From an uncultured bacterium (GTDB taxonomy: Bacteria; Bacteroidota; Bacteroidia; Bacteroidales; Muribaculaceae): 8,531 nt of DNA. The DNA is taken from contig CAMHGU010000093.1 of NCBI GenBank assembly GCA_946184715.1, positions 1 through 8,531 on the forward strand, written 5' to 3'. Positions 1 through 5,375 of this stretch are shown here, piece by piece; the first letter of the stretch is position 1; each line of letters begins with the position of its first letter. Both the position numbers and the translations under genes were made by a program. The notes under the pieces were generated by a model, which searched no databases, was not told where the DNA came from, and saw nothing but the letters and a program-made list of their open reading frames with translations.

Positions 1-60
1 CCGCAAAGTGGCCCGCTGACCTCACGAGAAGCTATAGGAACTAACTGCCACTAATCGCAG

Positions 61-300
61 ATGGCGGTAAGATCTAATTTTTCTTTCATTATATTTGGTG
101 TTTTAGAATTATTGTTGTATTTTGGCAGTCGAAATAGCATTGAGACTGAGCCTTGGATTGTAGTTCCAGGTAGTTCTTTCTCGTTGCTATTTCTTTTTTA
201 TGTGCTTTTTAATTTTATCGGGTTGTCAGAAATGGAGTGCAGGGTATACTGTTTTATGTATTCTTTTTTATCTTTTCTTGTCATTTTATTTGGTGGTTAG
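61..300 (+). CDS. Small hydrophobic hypothetical protein, 79 aa
   Basis: I do not recognise this protein. It is very hydrophobic, with three stretches able to span a membrane: about residues 7-24, 38-54 and 62-78. The loop between the first two carries several charged or polar residues (RNSIETEP). The base composition is strongly AT-rich with long T runs, unlike the GC-rich genes from 952 on, which suggests an acquired or orphan gene. The frame is closed just upstream by a TAA at 52-54, so the ATG at 61 is the first usable start; no ribosome binding site is obvious, which is common in Bacteroidota. The gene's last bases overlap the -33 box of the small RNA promoter at 289-319. It could be a small integral membrane protein, or a chance ORF in T-rich DNA, since T-rich codons give hydrophobic residues. 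Confidence 0.35.
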   Translation: MAVRSNFSFIIFGVLELLLYFGSRNSIETEPWIVVPGSSFSLLFLFYVLFNFIGLSEMECRVYCFMYSFLSFLVILFGG

Positions 301-319
301 AATAAAAGTTGTAACTTTG
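289..319 (+). promoter_or_regulatory. Bacteroidota-type promoter for the small RNA
   Basis: A TTTG at 289-292 is followed after 19 bp by TAACTTTG at 312-319. This matches the known Bacteroidota primary sigma factor pattern (TTTG at -33, TAnnTTTG at -7). Transcription would start near 326. The -33 box overlaps the end of the small ORF at 61-300. Because a structured stretch and a terminator follow within 90 bases, the likely product is a short RNA and not an mRNA. Confidence 0.5.
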
Positions 320-325
320 CATCGT

Positions 326-410
326 CCTTAGTGACTACCCGCTGAGTATGCGTGGGGATTGGGCTTTATCGTACCGTCCCAATTTGGCTGTCTTCGGATA
401 GCCTTTTTTT
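326..410 (+). ncRNA. Probable structured small RNA (~85 nt), unknown family
   Basis: The stretch lies between a good promoter (289-319) and a strong intrinsic terminator (386-410) and contains no ORF. Three consecutive stem-loops can be drawn by eye. H1 pairs 338-342 with 350-355, with one bulged base at 353 and a 7-nt loop. H2 pairs ATTGGG (358-363) with CCCAAT (378-383), six perfect pairs. H3 is the UUCG-capped terminator stem 386-403. Only one or two unpaired bases separate the hairpins, which is typical of a compact functional RNA. I cannot match it to a named family; it is not a tRNA (no T-loop motif or acceptor stem) and no CRISPR repeats are present. The 5' end near 326 is inferred from promoter spacing. 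It could instead be only the terminated tail of a transcript from the ORF at 61-300. Confidence 0.4.
386..410 (+). terminator. Intrinsic terminator with C(UUCG)G tetraloop
   Basis: GGCTGTC (386-392) pairs with GATAGCC (397-403), seven pairs including one G-U, around a TTCG loop closed by C-G, followed directly by seven T residues (404-410). This is a textbook Rho-independent terminator reading on the plus strand. Read on the minus strand the hairpin is followed by CAAATTGGG, so it would not terminate well in that direction. Its T tract touches the stop codon of the minus-strand ORF (409-411). Confidence 0.85.
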
Positions 411-663
411 ATTGTTCTATGCGTTTCCTGAACACTTTGTAGAAGTTCCTTTCTGAAATCATATACCGTTCTACTGACACCATTTTCTTTCCTACTGCGA
501 CAAGAACTTCCAATGCCTCATTGTTGGCCTCGAAGTATTGTTTTATCTCCGTGGTCATTCGGTTGGTCGGGTATGTCGTAGCCAGATTGAGGAACATCCT
601 GTTCGTCTGACCGATTGACTCCTTCAGGCGAGTGCCGATAGAGCCAGTTCCTGTGGCAGCCAT
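409..663 (-). CDS. Hypothetical protein, possibly a 5'-truncated gene, 84 aa
   Basis: I do not recognise this product. The 84 residues from the only ATG are mostly helix-forming and rich in charged residues, with no membrane segment or signal peptide. The composition (MTTEIKQYFEANNEALEVL, then KKMVSVERYMISERNF) looks like real protein, not shadow. The same frame stays open for another 30 codons upstream, to a TAG at 754-756, with no further ATG or GTG. That upstream part (including KLKTTIRNENLPTLRQASA) also reads like protein. The ATG at 663 has no ribosome binding site. The true start may therefore be a rare codon upstream, or the gene may have lost its 5' end. No TAnnTTTG promoter is visible upstream on this strand. 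Confidence 0.4.
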   Translation of the reverse strand: MAATGTGSIGTRLKESIGQTNRMFLNLATTYPTNRMTTEIKQYFEANNEALEVLVAVGKKMVSVERYMISERNFYKVFRKRIEQ

Positions 664-870
664 GTCAGCCGAGGCCTGGCGAAGTGTCGGAAGGTTTTCA
701 TTTCGTATCGTTGTCTTAAGTTTTACTTCGTAGTGGAATCTTAGGATTACAAGCTAAAAATTTATTGAATATTATCATTTTATAAGCCATTAGCGTTACA
801 TTTTTATCATAACCGGCGATTGTTGTTACAACTTTACCACAATCACCGCCATCCGTGCGAAAATAGAGGG
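664..870. other. AT-rich intergenic stretch without a supported gene
   Basis: About 200 bases rich in A and T lie between the minus-strand ORF and the operon promoter. The proximal part (664-753) continues the open minus-strand frame of the ORF at 409-663. Beyond that I see no convincing gene, no promoter on the minus strand, and no long repeat. A 73-codon minus-strand frame (716-937) runs through it but also crosses the legB promoter, so I do not call it. Confidence 0.5.
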
Positions 871-886
871 CCGCCGAGGCGAAAAA

Positions 887-918
887 TTTGGCTCTTCGGC
901 GATATTTCGCTACCTTTG
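887..918 (+). promoter_or_regulatory. Promoter of the legB-aroA operon
   Basis: TTTG at 887-890 and TACCTTTG at 911-918 are separated by 20 bp, a good match to the Bacteroidota -33/-7 consensus. Transcription would start near 925, leaving a leader of about 27 bases before the ATG at 952. The start near 925 also argues against the longer legB frame opening at 820. An inverted repeat, CGCCGA (872-877) and TCGGCG (896-901), flanks the -33 box and could be an operator; that is inference. No other promoter is seen until after aroA. Confidence 0.6.
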
Positions 919-951
919 AAGTTTGAAAACATCTCAATCGATAAGTGTGCG

Positions 952-1929
952 ATGAAAAATGTACTTGTGACCGGGGCCGACGGATTTATCGGCTCGCATC
1001 TGGTGGAGCTGCTGCTCAGCGAGGGCTATAACGTAAGAGCCCTCAGCGTTTACAACTCGTTCAACTACTGGGGCTGGCTCGACGACATCCGCCACCCGCG
1101 GCTCGAGGTAGTGAGCGGCGACGTGCGCGACGCGGCGTTCTGCCGCCACATAGTGGAGGGCTGCGACACCGTGCTCCACTTGGCCGCCCTCATCGCCATC
1201 CCCTACAGCTACATCGCCCCCGACAGCTACGTCGATACCAACATACGCGGCACCCTGAATATATGCCAGGCAGCGCGCGACTGCGGCGTGGAGCGAGTGG
1301 TGGTGACCTCGACCAGCGAGGTATATGGCACCGCCCGATATGTGCCCATCGACGAGAAGCACCCCAAGCAGCCCCAATCGCCCTACTCCGCCACCAAGAT
1401 AGCCGCCGACGCTATGGCGATGAGTTTCTACAACGCCTTTGAGCTGCCCGTGGTGATAGCTCGGCCGTTCAACACCTACGGCCCGCGCCAGTCGGCCCGC
1501 GCCATCATTCCCACCATCATCACCCAGATTGCCGCCGGCGCCAAGCAGATTAAGGTGGGCGACCTCACCCCCACCCGCGACTTCAACTTCGTGAAGGACA
1601 CCTGCCGCGGCTTCCTCGCCCTCGCCCTCGCCCCGGGCGTGGAGGGGCAGGAGATCAACATCGCCACCAATAGCGAGATCTCGATGGCCGACACCCTCGC
1701 CACCATAGCCCGCCTGATGGGCAGCGACGTGGAGTATGTGGTTGACCCCGAGCGCCTTCGCCCCTCCAAGAGCGAGGTGCGACGCCTATGGGGCGACAAC
1801 ACCAAAATCACTACCCTCACCTCCTGGCGCCCCGCCTACTCCCTCGAGCAAGGCCTCGCTGAGACCATCAAGTGGTTTACCGACCCAACTAACCTCGCCA
1901 AATACAAAACCGACATTTATAACCGATGA
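952..1929 (+). CDS. legB: LegB-type NAD-dependent sugar 4,6-dehydratase (SDR family)
   Basis: This is an extended short-chain dehydrogenase/reductase of 325 residues. The N-terminal Rossmann fold carries TGADGFIGSH (residues 7-16), the NAD-binding glycine motif. STSEVYG (120-126) and the catalytic Tyr145-x3-Lys149 (PYSATK) form the active site; RPFNTYGPRQ (171-180) is the usual substrate-side motif. The segment RALSVYNSFNYWGWLDD (29-45) is characteristic of the LegB subgroup, which in Campylobacter removes water from an NDP-N-acetylglucosamine as the first step to legionaminic acid. I chose the ATG at 952 because family members start this way and the promoter's predicted transcript starts near 925; the frame does open earlier, at 820. 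It is the first gene of the operon and its TGA overlaps the next ATG (ATGA). The family is certain; the precise sugar nucleotide (GDP- or UDP-GlcNAc) cannot be told from here. Confidence 0.85.
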   Translation: MKNVLVTGADGFIGSHLVELLLSEGYNVRALSVYNSFNYWGWLDDIRHPRLEVVSGDVRDAAFCRHIVEGCDTVLHLAALIAIPYSYIAPDSYVDTNIRGTLNICQAARDCGVERVVVTSTSEVYGTARYVPIDEKHPKQPQSPYSATKIAADAMAMSFYNAFELPVVIARPFNTYGPRQSARAIIPTIITQIAAGAKQIKVGDLTPTRDFNFVKDTCRGFLALALAPGVEGQEINIATNSEISMADTLATIARLMGSDVEYVVDPERLRPSKSEVRRLWGDNTKITTLTSWRPAYSLEQGLAETIKWFTDPTNLAKYKTDIYNR

Positions 1930-2246
1930 CACGTTTACGCTCGCGCGAGATACTCCAGGCCACCAAGCAGTGGACCGACGACAAAGAGCTTGACGAGGCT
2001 GTAGAGCACCTGCTCGCCGCTCTGGGCAACGCCGACAAGCAGCCCACCCCCTCCGAGCTGCCCAATCGCGAGGTAGCACGCAAGAGCATCGTGGCCGCGC
2101 GCGCCATAGCCCGCGGCGAGGAGCTTACCGAAGAGAACCTCACCACCAAGCGCCCCGGCACCGGCATCAGCCCTATGCGATGGGAAGAGGTGATAGGCAC
2201 CCGAGCAATCCGCGATTTCCAACCCGACGAACTGATAGAAATCTGA
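1926..2246 (+). CDS. Stand-alone SAF domain: C-terminal end of a NeuB/LegI-type synthase
   Basis: The product has only 106 residues. Residues 47-106 match the SAF (antifreeze-like) domain that closes sialic/legionaminic acid synthases: NREVARKSIVAARAI, then KRPGTGISPMRWEEVIG and RDFQPDELIEI. Residues about 19-46 (including ALGNADKQPTPSEL) match the helix and linker that join barrel to SAF domain in full-length enzymes of about 340 residues. The TIM barrel, which holds the metal and phosphoenolpyruvate sites, is absent, so this protein alone cannot be a synthase. The first ~18 residues (MTRLRSREILQATKQW) resemble nothing I know. The ATG overlaps the legB stop (ATGA) and the stop is 8 bases before the next ATG, so translation is coupled. 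In Neisseria NeuB the SAF domain reaches into the partner subunit's active site, so a split enzyme acting in trans is conceivable. More simply, it is the remnant of an in-frame deletion that also removed legC. The domain call is firm; the function is not. Confidence 0.75.
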   Translation: MTRLRSREILQATKQWTDDKELDEAVEHLLAALGNADKQPTPSELPNREVARKSIVAARAIARGEELTEENLTTKRPGTGISPMRWEEVIGTRAIRDFQPDELIEI

Positions 2247-2254
2247 CCACCGAT

Positions 2255-3421
2255 ATGCGCACCGTATGTATAGTCACCGGCACCCGTGCCGACTGGGGCC
2301 TTCTCAGCCCCATAGCCCGCAGCCTTGCCGAGGCGCCCGATGTGGCGCTCCGCATCATAGCCACCAATATGCACCTCTCGCCCCGCTACGGCAACACCTA
2401 CAAAGAGATTTTGGCCGACGGCTTCAAGATCCACTGCCACGTGCCGCTACTCGACAGCAGCGACTCGGCCGCCGACACCGTGCGCTCCATGAGCATCGCC
2501 CTGCGCGGCATGGCCGATGCCTTTGAGGAGCTGAGGCCCGATGTGGTGGTGATTCTCGGCGACCGCACCGAGATGCTCGAGGTGGCTTCGGCCGCATTGA
2601 TATTTTGCACTCCTATAGTGCATATTGCAGGAGGCGAAATCAGCGAAGGCGCCTACGATGACAGTATCCGCCACGCCATCACCAAGATGAGCCATATCCA
2701 CCTCACCGAGACCGAGGAGTATCGCCGGCGCGTGATTCAGCTCGGCGAAGACCCCGCCCACGTAATCAACACCGGCGCCATAGGCGTGCACAATATCCTC
2801 CACACTCAGCTCTTGGGCCACGATGAGATAGAGCGGCAAGTGGGGTGCGCAATAGGCCCCGACACCCTCGTGGTCACCTTCCACCCGGCCACCCTTGATG
2901 CCGGCGAGCCCGCCGAGCAGTGCCGCGCCCTGCTTCAGGCCCTCGACGACCACTCGCGCTGCAACTTCATCTTCACTTACCCCAACAACGACACCAACGG
3001 CCAAGCCATCATCAGCGCCATCGAGGAGTATGTGGGCGCGCATCGCAATCGCGCCGTGGTATTCCCCTCGCTCGGCCGGCTGCGTTATCTGTCGGTGCTC
3101 CGTTACGCCGGCGGCGTGGTGGGCAACTCCTCGAGCGGCATCATCGAGGTGCCGTCGATGGGAATCCCCACTCTCAATATCGGCTCGCGCCAGCGCGGCC
3201 GCATCGCCGCCCCGTCGGTGGTGCACTGCGACCCAACACGTGAAGCCATCAGCGCCGGGCTCGACACCATCCTCAGCCCCGAGCATCGCGCCATCGCCGC
3301 CCGTAAGGACAACCCCTACTACCGCCCCGACACCCTGCGCCTGATTACCGATGCCATACGTCTTACCCCTCTCGAGGGTATCACCATAAAGCATTTTCAC
3401 GACATCAACGCTCAACTATGA
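2255..3421 (+). CDS. neuC: Hydrolysing NDP-N-acetylglucosamine 2-epimerase (NeuC/LegG family)
   Basis: These 388 residues are a complete GT-B-fold 2-epimerase of the NeuC/LegG type. In these enzymes the nucleotide is removed while C2 is inverted, giving ManNAc (NeuC) or the 2,4-diacetamido sugar used for legionaminic acid (LegG). Visible motifs are TGTRADWG (8-15), GDRTE (102-106), HIAGGEISEG (123-132), TFHPATLD (208-215), TYPNNDTNG (241-249) and VVGNSSSGIIEVPS (288-301), the last binding the nucleotide phosphates. The ATG at 2255 was chosen because MRTVCIVTGTRADWG is the family's usual beginning; the frame opens earlier, inside the SAF gene. It lies 8 bases after the SAF ORF and overlaps the next gene by ATGA. 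With a LegB-type gene at the head of the operon, LegG is the likelier role, but sequence alone does not separate it from NeuC. Confidence 0.9.
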   Translation: MRTVCIVTGTRADWGLLSPIARSLAEAPDVALRIIATNMHLSPRYGNTYKEILADGFKIHCHVPLLDSSDSAADTVRSMSIALRGMADAFEELRPDVVVILGDRTEMLEVASAALIFCTPIVHIAGGEISEGAYDDSIRHAITKMSHIHLTETEEYRRRVIQLGEDPAHVINTGAIGVHNILHTQLLGHDEIERQVGCAIGPDTLVVTFHPATLDAGEPAEQCRALLQALDDHSRCNFIFTYPNNDTNGQAIISAIEEYVGAHRNRAVVFPSLGRLRYLSVLRYAGGVVGNSSSGIIEVPSMGIPTLNIGSRQRGRIAAPSVVHCDPTREAISAGLDTILSPEHRAIAARKDNPYYRPDTLRLITDAIRLTPLEGITIKHFHDINAQL

Positions 3422-4104
3422 AGCCGCTATACATCATCCCGGCCCGTGCCGGCAGCAAAGGTATCCCCGGTAAGAACACCAAGCCGCTCGCCGGAGTGCC
3501 GCTCGTGGCCTACTCCATCAAAGCGGCCCTCGAGGTGGCACCGGTGGCCGACATCTGCGTCACCACCGACGACCCCAAGGTAATCGACATCGCCCGAAGC
3601 TACGGCCTGACGGTGCCGTTTGTGCGCCCGGCCGAGCTGGCCGCCGACACCTCCGGCAGCCGAGAGGTGATGCTCCACGCCCTCGACTTCTACAACACAC
3701 ACGGCGGCGACTACGACACCATAGTGCTGCTGCAACCTACCTCGCCGCTGCGCGTCGCCGCCGACATCAGCGGCTGCCTCGACCTTATGCGCCCCGGCAT
3801 CGATATGGTGGTGAGCGTGGCCGAAGCGGCCGCCAACCCCTACTACGACTGCTTCGAGGCCGACACTGACGGTCTGCTCCACATTGCCAAAGGTGACGGT
3901 CTCTACACCCGCCGGCAAGACGCCCCCAAGGCCTGGCAGCTCAACGGCGCGGTATATGTAATCAACGCCGCGTCGCTCCGCGCTATGCCGATGGGCAAGT
4001 TCCCCCGCCGCCTGATGTACGCCATGCCGCGCGAGCGCAGCATCGACCTCGACACTATGCTCGATTGGCATCTGGCCGAGGCCGTAATCAATAGCCGCCG
4101 ATGA
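3418..4104 (+). CDS. neuA: CMP-N-acylneuraminate/legionaminate cytidylyltransferase (NeuA/LegF)
   Basis: The enzyme joins CTP to a nonulosonic acid (sialic, legionaminic or similar), making the CMP-sugar used by glycosyltransferases. At 228 residues it is the usual length for the single-domain form. The N-terminal IPARAGSKGIPGKN (7-20) is the CTP-binding signature, with TTDDP (49-53), LLQPTSPLR (104-112), RRQD (165-168), NGAVYV (176-181) and SIDLDTMLD (208-216), whose aspartates bind the catalytic metal. The ATG overlaps the stop of the epimerase gene, and its own stop overlaps the aroA ATG, both as ATGA. No C-terminal phosphatase or esterase domain is attached, unlike some NeuA proteins. It presumably needs a product from a synthase encoded elsewhere, because the synthase in this operon is reduced to its SAF domain. 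Confidence 0.93.
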   Translation: MKPLYIIPARAGSKGIPGKNTKPLAGVPLVAYSIKAALEVAPVADICVTTDDPKVIDIARSYGLTVPFVRPAELAADTSGSREVMLHALDFYNTHGGDYDTIVLLQPTSPLRVAADISGCLDLMRPGIDMVVSVAEAAANPYYDCFEADTDGLLHIAKGDGLYTRRQDAPKAWQLNGAVYVINAASLRAMPMGKFPRRLMYAMPRERSIDLDTMLDWHLAEAVINSRR

Positions 4105-5285
4105 ACGTAAGCCTGACATTCCCGCCACGCATCGCCTGCTGCCCTGCGCTGCCCGCCTCTAAAAGCCTTAGCGCCAGAGCGCTTATAATCAATGCCTTAG
4201 CCAGGCAGCAAGGCCACATCGGCAACCTCGCCAGATGCGACGACACCGATGCGCTCCGCCACGCGCTGGCCAGCCGCGATGCCCACATCAACGTGGGGGC
4301 CGCCGGCACGGCAATGCGATTTCTCACCGCCTTCTTCGCCGCCAATGAGGGCCGAGAGCTGACGCTCGACGGCAGCCCGCGAATGAGGCAACGCCCCATC
4401 GGAGTGCTTGTCGAGGCCCTGCACCGGTTAGGCGCCGACATCAGCTACCTCAATGCCGAAGGCTTTCCGCCACTGCTCATCAAAGGCCGACGGCTTGCCG
4501 CCACAGCCCAACCGCTGAAAATCGACGCAAGCGTCAGCTCGCAGTATATCTCCGCGTTGCTGATGATTGCCCCGGCGGTGGCGGGAGGCTTGACGCTGGA
4601 ACTAACCGGCGAAGCGGCCTCCGAGCCGTATATCGCAATGACAATCGGGCTGATGCGCTTGTATGGTGCCACGGTGAGCCGTCAGGGAGCCACTATCAGT
4701 GTGGCCGAGGGTGAGTACACGGCCGCCGACATTGAGATAGAAGCCGACTGGAGCGCCGCCTCTTATTGGCTCGCGATGAAGGAGTTGCTGCCCGGCTCGG
4801 AAATCGACCTGCAGGGGCTTCGCGCCGATAGCTTACAAGGCGATAGCCGCATCGTGGAGCACCTTAAAGCGATGGCAGCGCGCCCCGACGTGCTCCGCCT
4901 CGACTTCAGCGACACCCCCGACGTGGCCCAGACGATGGTCGTGGCCGCCTGCGTGGCCGGGCAGCCGTTCCGCTTCACCGGCCTGCGCACCTTGCGCATC
5001 AAAGAGACCGACCGCCTCGCCGCCCTGCAGTGCGAGCTACGCAAGCTCGGCTACCCCCTCGCCATTGAGCACGATAGCGTAATCAGCTGGGACGGAACCC
5101 AATACAATGCGCTCCCCCACCCCGTCATCGCCACCTATGCCGACCACCGCATGGCCATGGCTATGGCCTTAGCCGCTATCAGCCGCCCCGGTCTCGTAAT
5201 TGCCGACGCACAAGTGGTCACCAAGTCCTACCCCGACTTCTGGCAGCAGCTGCAGCGCGCAAGCATCACGGTGGCCTTCGCTTAA
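4101..5285 (+). CDS. aroA: 3-phosphoshikimate 1-carboxyvinyltransferase (EPSP synthase)
   Basis: AroA transfers the enolpyruvyl group of phosphoenolpyruvate to shikimate-3-phosphate, the sixth step to chorismate. The 394 residues are somewhat shorter than E. coli AroA (427) but contain all key motifs: ASKSLSARALI with Lys21, Ser22 and Arg26; GAAGTAMRFL (67-75); SPRMRQRP (92-99); SSQY (146-149); PDVAQT with the catalytic Asp274; KETDR (301-305); DHRMA (348-352); and TKSYPDF (374-380, Lys375). The enzyme should be active. The start overlaps the neuA stop (ATGA), so aroA is translated from the nonulosonate operon; no separate promoter is seen. No other shikimate gene is in the window. AroA and nonulosonate synthases both consume phosphoenolpyruvate, but a metabolic reason for the pairing is only a guess. 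Confidence 0.95.
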   Translation: MNVSLTFPPRIACCPALPASKSLSARALIINALARQQGHIGNLARCDDTDALRHALASRDAHINVGAAGTAMRFLTAFFAANEGRELTLDGSPRMRQRPIGVLVEALHRLGADISYLNAEGFPPLLIKGRRLAATAQPLKIDASVSSQYISALLMIAPAVAGGLTLELTGEAASEPYIAMTIGLMRLYGATVSRQGATISVAEGEYTAADIEIEADWSAASYWLAMKELLPGSEIDLQGLRADSLQGDSRIVEHLKAMAARPDVLRLDFSDTPDVAQTMVVAACVAGQPFRFTGLRTLRIKETDRLAALQCELRKLGYPLAIEHDSVISWDGTQYNALPHPVIATYADHRMAMAMALAAISRPGLVIADAQVVTKSYPDFWQQLQRASITVAFA

Positions 5286-5309
5286 GACGCTCACAATCCC
5301 TTATTTGCA

Positions 5310-5317
5310 TATTTTTG
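5310..5317 (+). promoter_or_regulatory. Possible -7 element of a porV promoter
   Basis: TATTTTTG at 5310-5317 fits TAnnTTTG and lies 58 bases before the porV ATG, in the only longer gap (90 bases) after aroA. A start near 5324 would give a leader of about 52 bases. No clear TTTG is found 19-21 bp upstream, so the match is only half convincing. No terminator is visible between aroA and this site, so readthrough from the operon is possible. Confidence 0.4.
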
Positions 5318-5375
5318 CTACCGCGCTGCAATATTCGGGCTGTTTTGCAGTTATTAATTGTAGCAACAATAAATT

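Noticed and set aside
1..54. Open plus-strand frame ending TAA at 52-54, possibly the tail of a gene cut by the window edge
   Set aside because: Only 17 codons, no recognisable motif, and another plus frame is also open here; too little to call.
326..410. tRNA or CRISPR/tracr-like RNA
   Set aside because: No acceptor stem or T-loop motif, and no repeat array or cas gene in the window.
716..937. Minus-strand frame of 73 codons
   Set aside because: It runs antisense through the legB promoter and has no promoter of its own; probably a chance frame, though its AT-rich half could be an old fragment.
820..951. Upstream extension of the legB frame (44 extra codons)
   Set aside because: It crosses the promoter boxes at 887-918, the added residues do not resemble the family, and the Rossmann motif begins properly at the ATG at 952.
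2447..3415. Long minus-strand open frame opposite neuC
   Set aside because: It is a shadow caused by GC-rich third positions of the clearly coding neuC; its residues are Gly/Val/Ala/His-rich with no domain.
3427..4128. Long minus-strand open frame opposite neuA
   Set aside because: Same shadow effect; neuA on the plus strand has all family motifs.
4101..5285. AroA as a truncated or inactive enzyme because it is shorter than E. coli AroA
   Set aside because: All catalytic and substrate-binding motifs are present, including both ends of the protein; the shorter length is from loops.
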